A stretch of DNA of 64,000 bases from an uncultured Clostridium sp. (GTDB lineage Bacteria; Bacillota; Clostridia; Clostridiales; Clostridiaceae). The position numbers were made by a program, and so were the translations under genes. Every line of letters begins with the position of its first letter. The first letter of the stretch is position 1. Of the stretch, positions 52,644 through 61,406 are shown one piece after another. The notes under the pieces were generated by a model. That model worked only from the letters and a program-made list of their open reading frames with translations. It had not been told where the DNA came from and ran no database searches. Location: positions 62,001 through 126,000 of the forward strand of contig CAKVLD010000005.1 of assembly GCA_934755305.1 (NCBI GenBank). Reading direction: 5' to 3'.

Positions 52644-54116
52644 TTGGCACATAATAAATTGTATAGAAATTTTATAATTTTACAGGAGGATGAGAAAAAG
52701 TCTGCTTTGTCCGGTGAAAAATCCCTATCAGGTTATGCCAAAATAGAAGCAAAAAACGAGAAGTGCAAAATATCATTTTATGTTCAAAACCTTGATAAAA
52801 ATGATAAATATAACATAGTACTTATTTGCTACAAGAAAGACATAAAACAGATAGTAGATTTAGGCTCCTTAAAGGTAAGTGAATCAGGAAAAGGTGAAGC
52901 TTCTAAGGAGTACTATATAAATAACATAGCAGGTTTAGAATTTTCATATGAAAAGATTTCAGGAGCTGCAATTTGTAAAAATAGAGATGGTGAATTGTCA
53001 TTTTTAATGTATGGTTTTATGAATAGTGAAACTGTAAAAGAAGATTGGAAAAAGTGCAAAGTAATAAAATGCAGTGATAAAAATGAAAGTAAGATAGGAA
53101 GCTATATTAAGGAAGAAAAGAAGAAGGATAAAGAAAACTGTAAAGAAGAGTATAAATCATGCAAGAAAGAGTGCAAAGAAGACAAGAAAGATAAAGACTG
53201 CGAAGACTGTAAAAAAGAATGCAAAGAAGATTATAAGAAATGCAAGGAAAAAGAATGTGATGATGATCATAAGAAGGATGAGCATCATCATGATGAAGAT
53301 AAAAAAGATCATCATGAAGAAAAAGAATGTGATAAAGACCATTATGACCATGACCATGAACATCATCATTATGACCATGACCATGAATATCACCATGAAG
53401 ACCATGCTCATGAACATCACCATGATGACTGTGAGCATGAATCTTATGATAAAGATAAAAAAGATCATCATAAATATGAAGAATATAAGTATAAGGAAGA
53501 ACATCACAAACATGATATGGAAGATGAAAAGCATAATAAATGTGATGATCACCAAAATATATCAGAGAAGAAATCAAACAAAGATAAGATTATGGATTCA
53601 AAGTGTGAGAAATGTGGCAATATTTCAAAATTTGATGATTATGAAATGATTATAGAGCAAACTAGGAAGGATGAAGAAATTGATCCATATGATTTTAATT
53701 TAAGAGGTGCAATTGGTGATTTCTTTAATCAAATAGTTAAAGACTTTGAAGAAGTAAAAGGAAAATTTAAAGATATAAAATACTGTAAGTGGTTTAAAGT
53801 TAGAATAAAGAACTTAGATGATATGTGTAATTCATCAAATTATAATAAGTATACAGTAGCTTATTATCCAATGATAAATTACTATCCTTATATAAAGAAG
53901 TATGGTTATTTTATGCTTGGATATAAATGCGATTCTAAAGGTGATTTGAAATATATTGTTTATGGAGTTCCTGGCAAAAAGGATCAAGATGAACAACCTT
54001 ATTCAGGAAAAACAGGATTTGTTACTTGGATGAATGATAATAAAGATAATGGTGTTGGTTGCTGGTTAATGTTCTATGATTACAAAAATTCAACTGTAGT
54101 AGCACCTATGAAATAA
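52644..54116 (+). CDS. Cys- and His-rich protein, putative metal-binding spore or surface protein
   Basis: The likely start is TTG 52644 (MAHNKLYRNFIILQEDEK), nine bases after GGAGGG. The protein is about 490 residues with no signal peptide. A conserved N-terminal domain (about 1-135, LSGYAKIEAKNEKCKISFYV) is followed by a Lys/Cys repeat (about 150-205; CKEEYKSCKKECKED, CEDCKKECKED). A very His/Asp-rich tract follows (about 205-305; HDHEHHHYDHDHEYHH) that can bind divalent metals. A tyrosine-rich C-terminal domain (about 350-490) contains KWFKVRIKNLDDM and GVGCWLMFYDY. Function unknown. A coat or metal-storage role is a guess from composition. Confidence 0.8.
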   Translation: MAHNKLYRNFIILQEDEKKSALSGEKSLSGYAKIEAKNEKCKISFYVQNLDKNDKYNIVLICYKKDIKQIVDLGSLKVSESGKGEASKEYYINNIAGLEFSYEKISGAAICKNRDGELSFLMYGFMNSETVKEDWKKCKVIKCSDKNESKIGSYIKEEKKKDKENCKEEYKSCKKECKEDKKDKDCEDCKKECKEDYKKCKEKECDDDHKKDEHHHDEDKKDHHEEKECDKDHYDHDHEHHHYDHDHEYHHEDHAHEHHHDDCEHESYDKDKKDHHKYEEYKYKEEHHKHDMEDEKHNKCDDHQNISEKKSNKDKIMDSKCEKCGNISKFDDYEMIIEQTRKDEEIDPYDFNLRGAIGDFFNQIVKDFEEVKGKFKDIKYCKWFKVRIKNLDDMCNSSNYNKYTVAYYPMINYYPYIKKYGYFMLGYKCDSKGDLKYIVYGVPGKKDQDEQPYSGKTGFVTWMNDNKDNGVGCWLMFYDYKNSTVVAPMK

Positions 54117-54127
54117 GGTAAGTAATT

Positions 54128-54688
54128 ATGAATAAAAAGCAATTTACAGTAACTTTTACTTTAGTTTTTCTGATGATTTTATTAGTATTTGTCCAAAGAT
54201 TTTTTGATGATAAATTTAAAGATATAGCCATAATGAATAAAGATATGGGGCAGTTTAAAGAATATTATTTAGATAATGGAAAATATACTTTTTTATTGCC
54301 CGATAAATGGGAAATGCAAGAATTAAAGGTTGGAGAAGCCGATATTTGCAAAGTGGAATTTAAAGATAAAGAAAATAATATTATAGGTTATATCGAAATA
54401 GGAAATGCTAATAAAAATTTAAGTTCCTTAGCTCAATTAGATATGGATAATATGGTTTTAGAACATAGTAAAGAAATTGTAGAAAACTATAAATCTAATA
54501 ATAGAAAGGGTATAAGGACTAATTATAAGACTAAAGTAAAAAAAGGATACACCTTTATTAATGATAATTATTATATTCCTTTAGATGATAATGTATATGG
54601 AAAAGTTACCTTTATAGTAAAAGAAGAAAGCTATAGTGATGATATTAATGTTATTTTTAAAGCTATTGTAAATAGTTTAAAAAGTTAA
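54128..54688 (+). CDS. Membrane-anchored extracytoplasmic protein of unknown function
   Basis: A 186-residue protein 11 bases after the His-rich gene, so probably co-transcribed. One N-terminal membrane helix (about 7-24, VTFTLVFLMILLVFVQ) anchors an external domain with GKYTFLLPDKWEMQEL, a pattern seen in PsbP/DUF-type surface domains. No catalytic residues are recognised. Confidence 0.75.
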   Translation: MNKKQFTVTFTLVFLMILLVFVQRFFDDKFKDIAIMNKDMGQFKEYYLDNGKYTFLLPDKWEMQELKVGEADICKVEFKDKENNIIGYIEIGNANKNLSSLAQLDMDNMVLEHSKEIVENYKSNNRKGIRTNYKTKVKKGYTFINDNYYIPLDDNVYGKVTFIVKEESYSDDINVIFKAIVNSLKS

Positions 54689-54723
54689 GGATTTGCTATT
54701 ACTAGTGTAAAGTATTATAATTT

Positions 54724-54766
54724 ATATATATTAGGAGAAGCTAATAAGCTTCTCCTAATTATATAT
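54724..54766 (+). terminator. Intrinsic terminator
   Basis: Stem ATTAGGAGAAGCT/AGCTTCTCCTAAT with a 4-nt loop, after the membrane-anchored protein gene. Confidence 0.75.
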
Positions 54767-54801
54767 TAAAATAAATTAATAAAGTAAGGAGAGAGCAACG
54801 G

Positions 54802-55635
54802 TTGAAGAATGTTAGGATCTTATTTTTATGTTTAATTATAGCTATATCAACATGCTTGTCTGGTTGTACTTTAGTAGATAACACTTTAGTAAAACTTAAT
54901 TTTAAAAATGATGATTTTAGATACTTAAAAGAAAGTAGAGTTGAAAAAATAGTAATTCAAAGTACAAGAGATTCAGGTTTTAGATTTGTTATAAATGATA
55001 CTAATGCTATTAACGATATATATAATATTTTAAGTGATGGAAAAGTAAAAAAAGAAAGGACTTCCCTAGATCCAGATTATTATTTTGAAATTTATATTGG
55101 AGATGAAGTGAAAAAATATAACTATGCAGTAAGTGTTGATGAAAGAGGAGTAGGAAACTTTTATGATGAAGATAATTGTTATTTGGTTTCCAAAAATTTA
55201 GATGATACTATATTGCAAAATCTTTCAACCATAAGGAAACCTAGAAACTTTGAAGATATATATTATAATAGTATATTAAAAGTATTAGAAAAGAAAAAAG
55301 ATGAATTAACTTCTTCTGATAATAAAGTAGGAATTAACATAAGTGGAGATGTAGATTGCTTAAAATATATGTTTTCAGTTGATTTAAAAAGCTTTGAATC
55401 TGATTTAGATAAAGTTGTACCAGGAACAAGGCTTATAGATAATGACAGTTCGAATTTTGATACTGTTATAACTGTAAAAAATAGAGGATATAGCACAAAA
55501 GTCTTCAAAACAGCTATAGTAGTTGATAATAAAAAAGATAAAAGTTATGAAACTTACTATGTTGAAGGAGTTTATGAATATAAAAGTTGGACTATAACAG
55601 TAAGTGAACCAAATGAAAAACCAAAGAATTGGTAA
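54802..55635 (+). CDS. Putative lipoprotein
   Basis: The start is TTG 54802 after AAGGAGAG. The 277-residue protein has a lipoprotein signal with lipobox LSGC (Cys at about 22). The first domain (about 40-130) includes RVEKIVIQSTRDSGFRFV and YYFEIYIGDEVKKYNY, like YhfM-type lipoproteins. The second (about 150-270) is unrecognised. The mrp gene follows after 20 bases. Confidence 0.78.
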   Translation: MKNVRILFLCLIIAISTCLSGCTLVDNTLVKLNFKNDDFRYLKESRVEKIVIQSTRDSGFRFVINDTNAINDIYNILSDGKVKKERTSLDPDYYFEIYIGDEVKKYNYAVSVDERGVGNFYDEDNCYLVSKNLDDTILQNLSTIRKPRNFEDIYYNSILKVLEKKKDELTSSDNKVGINISGDVDCLKYMFSVDLKSFESDLDKVVPGTRLIDNDSSNFDTVITVKNRGYSTKVFKTAIVVDNKKDKSYETYYVEGVYEYKSWTITVSEPNEKPKNW

Positions 55636-55655
55636 TTATTGAGGAGGATAAGAGA

Positions 55656-56498
55656 ATGGGTAGTTGTGAAAATTGTGCAAGTAAAGATAAATGTGCATCA
55701 AAAGGAATTACATCATGTGAAACTACATTTAAGGTTTTACCAAAGTATGGAGAGATAAAGAACGTAATTGGTGTAATTAGTGGTAAAGGTGGAGTTGGAA
55801 AGTCTACAATAACAGGTATTATGGCTTCACTTTTAAGAAAAAAAGGATATAAAGTAGGAGTTTTAGATGCAGATATTACAGGCCCATCTATGCCAAGATT
55901 TTTTGGCATAAATAAAGAAAGAGCAGTAATAACGCCTATTGATGAAAATACAGTTAAGTTTACACCAGTAGAAACTAAGAGTGGAATAAAAGTGATGTCT
56001 TTAAATTTAGTAACTCAAGTAGAGGATCAGCCAGTAATTTGGAGAGGTCCAGTAATTACTGGAGTATTAAATCAATTATATGTGGATACTGAATGGGGAG
56101 ATTTAGATTATTTACTAATAGACATGCCACCAGGAACAGGAGACATAGCATTAACAGTAATGAATGATTTCCCATTAAAAGAACTAATAATAGTTTCTAC
56201 ACCACAAGACATGGTATCAATGATTGTTAAAAAGGTTGTTACTATGGCTGAAAAGGTTGGAATTAAAATAAGAGGTGTAGTTGAAAACATGTCTTATATA
56301 ATGTGTCCAGGTTGCGAAAGTAAGTTACGTATATTTAGTAAGAAATCTGCAGAAGAACATGCAGAATACTTAGGAATACCTCTAATAGGAGAACTTCCAA
56401 TAGATGTAGAGTTTACAGAAGCCTTAGAAAATGGAACAGCTGAAGAATATGTTTTAGATAATCCTTTATATTCATTAATATTTGAAGGTCTATATTAA
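55656..56498 (+). CDS. Mrp/NBP35-family iron-sulfur cluster carrier ATPase
   Basis: The start is ATG 55656 after GAGGAGG. The 280-residue protein has an N-terminal Cys-rich segment (GSCENCASKDKCASKG). A deviant Walker A follows (VISGKGGVGKST), then DADITGPSMPRFFG, LLIDMPPGTGD and the C-terminal CPGC pair that holds the bridging cluster in this family. It is likely to help assemble Fe-S proteins; a ferredoxin gene follows 60 bases downstream. Confidence 0.93.
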   Translation: MGSCENCASKDKCASKGITSCETTFKVLPKYGEIKNVIGVISGKGGVGKSTITGIMASLLRKKGYKVGVLDADITGPSMPRFFGINKERAVITPIDENTVKFTPVETKSGIKVMSLNLVTQVEDQPVIWRGPVITGVLNQLYVDTEWGDLDYLLIDMPPGTGDIALTVMNDFPLKELIIVSTPQDMVSMIVKKVVTMAEKVGIKIRGVVENMSYIMCPGCESKLRIFSKKSAEEHAEYLGIPLIGELPIDVEFTEALENGTAEEYVLDNPLYSLIFEGLY

Positions 56499-56558
56499 TA
56501 AGATTTATAAATTAGGCAATAATAGTTATGTAAAGTTCTAATGAAAGGGGTCATAACT

Positions 56559-56750
56559 ATGAAGGCAAAAGTAGATCAAGATACATGCATTGGTTGTGGA
56601 TTATGTGAATCAATATGTGATGAGTTATTTCAATTACAAGATGATGGAAAGGCTCATGCAGTACACGAAGAAGTACCAGATGGGTTAGAAGATGCTGCAA
56701 AGGATGCAGAATCTAGTTGTCCAGTTGATGCTATAAGATGTGAAGAATAG
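56559..56750 (+). CDS. Single-cluster ferredoxin
   Basis: The start is ATG 56559 after AAAGGGG. The 63-residue acidic protein has CIGCGLC and a later SCPVDAI, giving four ligands for one [4Fe-4S] cluster. One further Cys (ESICDEL) lies close by. This is the Thermotoga/Bacillus single-cluster type, not the two-cluster clostridial ferredoxin. Confidence 0.92.
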   Translation: MKAKVDQDTCIGCGLCESICDELFQLQDDGKAHAVHEEVPDGLEDAAKDAESSCPVDAIRCEE

Positions 56751-56904
56751 GTTAAAAAAGGATTTTATATATTAAGTATTAATAAATATATAATTTTTAT
56801 AAAAGAAATAATTAATAAAATAACTTCTTCTTAGTAGTGACTATAATAAGCGTTATATTCCTATTAAATAAGGAGTTATTTTTATATTATTGGGGGAGAT
56901 ATAT
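56751..56904 (+). other. Leader region with an imperfect hairpin
   Basis: AAAATAACTTCTT (about 56817-56829) can pair imperfectly with AAGGAGTTATTTTT (about 56869-56883) just before the acetyltransferase ribosome site. It may be structured RNA or a weak terminator; I cannot assign a family. Confidence 0.35.
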
Positions 56905-57693
56905 ATGGAATTAAAGTTAATACACGATAAAGAAACTATTAAGGAATATTTATTAGATAAAAATAAGCCTAATTTTATGTATCATTTAAGTTACTTGGAA
57001 GAAGGTTTTTGGGAATATGCACAATTTTATGGGCTTTATGAAAATGATAAGTTAAAGGCAACAGCTATATTTTGTATCAATTATGGAATACCTATATTAA
57101 TAGGAAGCTCCTATATAACTAAAGATATGTATCAAGATGAAATTATAAAAATGCTTAGTAATTTTTTACCTAGCAGTATATATTGTCATTTAAATATAGA
57201 TACGTATAAGCACTTACTTAAAGGTAGAATATTAGGTGAACATATTAAATATTATAATATGAAGTTAAATAAAGAGAGTTTTATAAATATTAAAGATATA
57301 GATTACAATATAGAAGTTAATAAACTTAACCCATCAAAAAAAGAAGAGCTTATAGAATTTTTTGATGAAAATCATCCAGGCTTTATGTTAGAGGAAAAGT
57401 TCTTTAATGAGGGATTATATCATGCAATAAAATTGGATAATTCTATAGTAAGTGTATGTGGTATATTTTCAGATTCAAAAGAGGTAATACAAATAGGTAA
57501 TGTTGCTACAGCTATAAATTATAGAAAAAGAGGATTAGCGCGACGTTGCTTATATGAAATAATAAAAACTATTATGCCTATGAATAAGGAAATTGTATTA
57601 AATGTGAAGCAAGATAATAAAAATGCACTTAATCTATATTCTAAGATGGGCTTTGAAGTTATAGGGGAGTTTGAAGAAGTAACATTTGAATAA
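56905..57693 (+). CDS. GNAT-family N-acetyltransferase
   Basis: The start is ATG 56905 after TGGGGGAGA. The protein is 262 residues. The acetyl-CoA-binding region is VVQ-type IQIGNVATAINYRKRGLARR followed by LNVKQDNKNALNLYSKMGFEVIGEF. The N-terminal half (about 1-130) is a degenerate GNAT-like lobe. The substrate is unknown. Confidence 0.85.
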   Translation: MELKLIHDKETIKEYLLDKNKPNFMYHLSYLEEGFWEYAQFYGLYENDKLKATAIFCINYGIPILIGSSYITKDMYQDEIIKMLSNFLPSSIYCHLNIDTYKHLLKGRILGEHIKYYNMKLNKESFINIKDIDYNIEVNKLNPSKKEELIEFFDENHPGFMLEEKFFNEGLYHAIKLDNSIVSVCGIFSDSKEVIQIGNVATAINYRKRGLARRCLYEIIKTIMPMNKEIVLNVKQDNKNALNLYSKMGFEVIGEFEEVTFE

Positions 57694-57710
57694 CTTTTAT
57701 TACTTATAGT

Positions 57711-57781
57711 AAAAAAGAATGTATTAAATAATAGAAATTTAGATTTTACTAAATTGATATTAATTCAATACATTCTTTTAA
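57711..57781. terminator. Bidirectional terminator
   Basis: Stem AAAAGAATGTATT/AATACATTCTTTT with a long AT-rich loop, between convergent genes. Confidence 0.7.
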
Positions 57782-58456
57782 TTATATATTTGAATAATTT
57801 TTATTTGATACAAGTTTTTTTAATGGAATAATAGCTAATATAACCATACAAATTACAGCATCTGAAGCTACCATAGGTGCATTTACAACAAAAGAATATA
57901 TCCATGGATTCATACCATAATCAGCAGCATATGCTCCAAAGAAGACAAGCCCTGATATAAAATGACATATAAACTTAGTGAAGAATGCCACAGCAGTTCC
58001 TACTAAAGGTTTGTCTTTAAAGTAACCAGCTAATCCTATTGCTAATGATGGTAAAGGATAATCAAATAAAATTTGAACTGGGTGAACAAAATATGGATCA
58101 AGGAATAAGTTTAAAAGCCCATATAAAAATCCAGAGAGCATTCCAACTTCAGGTCCATACATAAAAGCTATAAGAAGTAAAGGAACCATTCCTCCAAGGG
58201 TAACGCTACCTCCCATAGGAAAATGATATATTCTAAAGATTTGTAATATACAGGCTAAAGCTAAAGCTAAACCTATACGAGTAATCATTTTAGCATCTAA
58301 CTTAACCTTTTTAAATATTAATAAAGCTATAATGATAATACCTAATCCAAGTAATCCAAACAGTGATGTAAAGTTATTTGTGATTTCTTGAAGTTTTTCT
58401 GAAAAACCACTAAAGTATGAAGTAAATCTTTCAGACCAATCAGCAAAAATTTGCAT
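57782..58456 (-). CDS. thiT: Thiamine ECF transporter substrate-binding component
   Basis: A 224-residue protein with about six helices plus a longer amphipathic N-terminus. IARL-type IGLALALACILQIFRIYHFPMGGSVTLGGMVPLLL and FDYPLPSLAIGLAGYFKDKPL match ThiT (YuaJ), including the thiamine-site aromatic residues. No TPP riboswitch is present in the ~70-base leader. The ECF ATPases and EcfT are not nearby, as usual for group II ECF systems. Confidence 0.92.
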   Translation of the reverse strand: MQIFADWSERFTSYFSGFSEKLQEITNNFTSLFGLLGLGIIIIALLIFKKVKLDAKMITRIGLALALACILQIFRIYHFPMGGSVTLGGMVPLLLIAFMYGPEVGMLSGFLYGLLNLFLDPYFVHPVQILFDYPLPSLAIGLAGYFKDKPLVGTAVAFFTKFICHFISGLVFFGAYAADYGMNPWIYSFVVNAPMVASDAVICMVILAIIPLKKLVSNKNYSNI

Positions 58457-58528
58457 AAAAAATCCCCCTTTTAATGAGAAAATTTTGCTATTTATTTAAT
58501 AATACATTATGTAATTTTATGACATGTG

Positions 58529-58729
58529 TTAGAAAAAGTCAATAAAACTATTAGTTAAGGTATTAGAAGATACAGCATTTCTACTACAGCTTATATTAGT
58601 GTCAGATAGATGAACAGATTCGCCTACATTAGTATTAGATATTAGTTTAAGTGGAATAGTAGCGACACTACCATCTTCTAAAGCAACAAAAGCATCTAAA
58701 GCATTTTTTTCAAGAACAATTACTTTCAT
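58529..58729 (-). CDS. Small hypothetical protein (66 aa)
   Basis: MKVIVLEKNALDAFVALEDG followed by IPLKLI and VGESVHL resembles small beta-barrel proteins of the DUF3006 kind. The C-terminal half (SCSRNAVSSNTLTNS) is low complexity. The ribosome site is weak (CAGGTTAATAAC). Probably a gene but not certain. Confidence 0.5.
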   Translation of the reverse strand: MKVIVLEKNALDAFVALEDGSVATIPLKLISNTNVGESVHLSDTNISCSRNAVSSNTLTNSFIDFF

Positions 58730-58807
58730 TAGTTATTAACCTGAACTATCAAGATAATAGTTTCCTTTCTTTAAGAATAAAATCTTCTCAAAATATAGGA
58801 TGGTCAT

Positions 58808-58846
58808 AAAAAAAGAAGATATACTTTAAAGTTAAAGTATATCTTT
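58808..58846 (-). terminator. Terminator of degV-padR
   Basis: Stem AGATATACTTTA/TAAAGTATATCT with a 4-nt loop; an A tract on the plus strand gives the U tract for the minus strand. Confidence 0.85.
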
Positions 58847-59278
58847 GTAAATATCAGTATATATAATTTGAAATACTTCTAATGCCTCTTCTATTTTGGA
58901 TTTTAAAAGAACTTTTTTCTTATTAAAGTCTTCTAAACCAGCATCGGTTATTGTGTATATTTTTTGGAACTTTTTTTTGGGATTATCCCATTCTCCAATT
59001 ATATATCCTTGCTTTTCTAATTTTTTTAGTAAAGGATATATGCCACCAGTACTTGGGGTCCAAAGTCCACGAGTTCTTTCACTTATTTTATGAGATATAT
59101 CATTACCATTAGAAGGAACTATACTTAATATATAAAGGACATATATAGGTAATAAGCCTTTGGTGAATACTTGACCTACTGCCTCTTTTTCTTTTTCAAC
59201 TTTTTTTAATTCCGATAGCTTACGTTTATATTCTTCATATAATCGTTTTTCTTCAGCTCGTATATCTTTTACAGGCAT
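58832..59278 (-). CDS. PadR-family transcriptional regulator
   Basis: The start is ATG 59278 (MPVKDIRAEEKRLYEEY) after GAGGTTG. The 148-residue protein has an unusual charged N-terminal helix (about 1-35). The PadR winged helix follows: YVLYILSIVPSNGNDISHKISE, GLWTPSTGGIYPLLKKLEKQGYI, YTITDAGLEDF. It begins four bases after degV and is co-transcribed with it. Three operator-like repeats upstream of degV are its probable target. Confidence 0.9.
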   Translation of the reverse strand: MPVKDIRAEEKRLYEEYKRKLSELKKVEKEKEAVGQVFTKGLLPIYVLYILSIVPSNGNDISHKISERTRGLWTPSTGGIYPLLKKLEKQGYIIGEWDNPKKKFQKIYTITDAGLEDFNKKKVLLKSKIEEALEVFQIIYTDIYKDIL

Positions 59279-59282
59279 AGAA

Positions 59283-60131
59283 TTATTCAACCTCTTCGAT
59301 AACAAAACCAATTAAGCCAGGGCCAGTATGAATACCTAAAGAAGATCCTATAATACCTCTATGTATTTCATTAATGTTATCAAAATCCTTAACTGCTTCA
59401 AAAAGGACATCGCCTTCTTCTTGAGCTCCACCATCCATAACCCAAAGATTACATTTTTTATTAGTTAAATATCCTTTAGCTATTTCTTTAAGTTTGCTTA
59501 TAGCTTGTTTTTTTCCTCTTATTTTAGCATAAGTATGATAAACACCGTCATCGCCTACAGTAATCAATGGTTTTAAATTAAGAAGTTCACCGATTGTACC
59601 AGCTACTTTTCCTATTCTTCCACCTTTTTTTAGATATTCTAATGTATCTACAATAAAGTATGTATGAACTTTAGTGCGTAATTTTGGTAACACTTCTATT
59701 ATTTCTTCAAAACTTTTACCTTCTTCAATTAATTTAGCAGTAGAAAGTACTAAAGCACCTTCAGCCATAGTAAGGGTTTTTGAATCGTAAACATAAGAAG
59801 TTAGATTAGGATGATTTTCAAGAGCAAGTCTAATGGAATTCCAAGTTCCTGAAAGTTCTGAAGAAATAGTTATACATATTATATGAGTATAACCTTCTGC
59901 TTCTAAATTACATAATATATTTTCTATTCTTTGAACACTTGGTAATGATGTAGATGGCATTTCTTCTTTTAATCTACGATATATTTCAGCTGGTTTAATG
60001 TTAATTCCATCTTCATATTCAGAACCATCAGAATAAATTATTCTAAATGGGGCAAGCTGTATATTGTATTTTTTCATTAAATCTACAGATATATCAGCAG
60101 CGCTATCTGTTAATAAAGCTATTTTTTGCAT
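59283..60131 (-). CDS. DegV-family fatty-acid-binding protein
   Basis: The 282-residue protein starts after AGGAGGT. The N-terminal ALLTDSAADISVDL, TSLPSVQRI, ISSELSGTWNS and the C-terminal IGSSLGIHTGPGLIGF are DegV landmarks. Related proteins bind fatty acids and feed FakA-type kinases; no fakA gene is seen here. It is the first gene of the degV-padR unit. Confidence 0.93.
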   Translation of the reverse strand: MQKIALLTDSAADISVDLMKKYNIQLAPFRIIYSDGSEYEDGINIKPAEIYRRLKEEMPSTSLPSVQRIENILCNLEAEGYTHIICITISSELSGTWNSIRLALENHPNLTSYVYDSKTLTMAEGALVLSTAKLIEEGKSFEEIIEVLPKLRTKVHTYFIVDTLEYLKKGGRIGKVAGTIGELLNLKPLITVGDDGVYHTYAKIRGKKQAISKLKEIAKGYLTNKKCNLWVMDGGAQEEGDVLFEAVKDFDNINEIHRGIIGSSLGIHTGPGLIGFVIEEVE

Positions 60132-60158
60132 TAAGATACCTCCTAGGAATTTAAACTA

Positions 60159-60230
60159 TAGCATTATTGATATAGTTTATTATATCACTATTGATAATGT
60201 TAACTATATCATTATTGATAAAGTTAATCA
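60159..60230. promoter_or_regulatory. Three tandem 24-bp operator-like repeats
   Basis: Cores TAGCATTATTGATA (60159), TATCACTATTGATA (60183) and TATCATTATTGATA (60207) occur at an exact 24-bp period. Each core in copies 2 and 3 is an inverted repeat, TATCA-N4-TGATA. They lie between degV-padR and the divergent GGDEF gene. Confidence 0.75.
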
Positions 60231-60319
60231 ATGAATATTTTGGAAAAAGTTTAGTGTTGGAGGTTGGTCAAAATGGGTATATAATTATAAGTAGCTCAAA
60301 TTGTACAAAAGGAGTAGAT

Positions 60320-61342
60320 ATGGGGGATAATGTTTTTATAAATATATGTTTTTCTATTCTAGTAATTATTATATTGGTTTTTATAATAAGAGTATTAATT
60401 TTAAAGAAAAAAATTAAAAATATTAATAGGTTGCAAAAGGAAATCAATATATTAGGAGATGATATATCTCTATTACAAAAGAATAAAGAAACCTATAAAT
60501 ACGCATTAGATGAAACGATTAGATTACTAGGAAAAGGTGATAGGGGCAATATCTTAATAAAAAATTCTGATGGAACATTCAAGTGCATAGCAAAAATGGA
60601 ATCAGAAAAATATAAAAACAAGAAAATATTTGATGTAGGTGATGTAAAAAAATATAAGAATATTTCTATTTTAAATAGAAATATTCTTAATATTGGAACA
60701 GTACTAGTTTCACCATTAAAATATCATGGGGATATAATTGCTTTAATAAAAATAGAATCTTTAAAATTATTTAAAAAGTTTAATGAAGAAGACGTAATTA
60801 TTATGAAGCAAATCAGACATGAGTTTGAAGTAGCCATAAGAAATTATATTGCTCAAGAAAAACTTAAATATATAGCTACCCATGATGAACTTACTGATTT
60901 ATATAATAGAAGATACTTCAATGAAATCTTTGAAGAACAACTAAAATTAATGAGCAATAAGAAAAGTAAGGGATACCTTGTAGTTATAGATTTAGATAAT
61001 TTTAAGATAATTAATGATTCATATGGACATGTTCAAGGAGATAGAGCAATTATGGCTATGGCAGATGCTATGAGAGATATCTTAGATGTAACCGATACCT
61101 ATGCAAGAATGTCTGGAGATGAATTTATAATTATATTTAGAAATAATACTTATGAAGAAGTAGAAGAGAAACTAATAAAGATCAGAAAAAAGATTCGAGA
61201 ATCTAGAGGTGATTTAGAAATAGATTTTACTTATGGTATAGCTGCTATAAATTACGAAGAAACTCTAGATAAAGATGAACTTTTTGCTAATGCAGATAAA
61301 GCTATGTATGATAATAAAAAAATTAAAAAAGTGGGAAGATAA
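60320..61342 (+). CDS. Membrane-anchored GGDEF protein, probable diguanylate cyclase
   Basis: The start is ATG 60320 (MGDNVFINICFSILVIIILV) after AAAAGGAG; the upstream open frame crosses the operator repeats. The 340-residue protein has one N-terminal membrane helix and a coiled coil. A GAF-like sensor domain follows (about 60-185, ALDETIRLLGKGDRGNILI). The GGDEF domain (about 190-335) includes THDELTDLYNRRYF, VIDLDNFKIINDSYGH and ARMSGDEFIIIF. The active-site motif is SGDEF, a variant found in active cyclases. The usual inhibitory RxxD site upstream is not obvious. Confidence 0.9.
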   Translation: MGDNVFINICFSILVIIILVFIIRVLILKKKIKNINRLQKEINILGDDISLLQKNKETYKYALDETIRLLGKGDRGNILIKNSDGTFKCIAKMESEKYKNKKIFDVGDVKKYKNISILNRNILNIGTVLVSPLKYHGDIIALIKIESLKLFKKFNEEDVIIMKQIRHEFEVAIRNYIAQEKLKYIATHDELTDLYNRRYFNEIFEEQLKLMSNKKSKGYLVVIDLDNFKIINDSYGHVQGDRAIMAMADAMRDILDVTDTYARMSGDEFIIIFRNNTYEEVEEKLIKIRKKIRESRGDLEIDFTYGIAAINYEETLDKDELFANADKAMYDNKKIKKVGR

Positions 61343-61353
61343 ATTTAGTAAAT

Positions 61354-61404
61354 AAAAAGTGCTTCAGCTATTAATAAGAGTAATAGTTCAAGCACTTTTT
61401 TATA
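61354..61404. terminator. Bidirectional terminator
   Basis: Stem AAAAAGTGCTT/AAGCACTTTTTT between the convergent GGDEF and DUF3048 genes. Confidence 0.85.
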
Positions 61405-61406
61405 TA

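Noticed and set aside
53107..53649. Long alternative frames on both strands across the His-rich region
   Set aside because: They arise from the repetitive GAT/CAT/AAA codon composition of the real gene, have no ribosome sites and encode Met/Ile/Phe or His/Leu low-complexity sequence.
57782..58530. Searched for a TPP riboswitch in front of thiT
   Set aside because: The leader is only about 70 bases and lacks the THI-box sequences.
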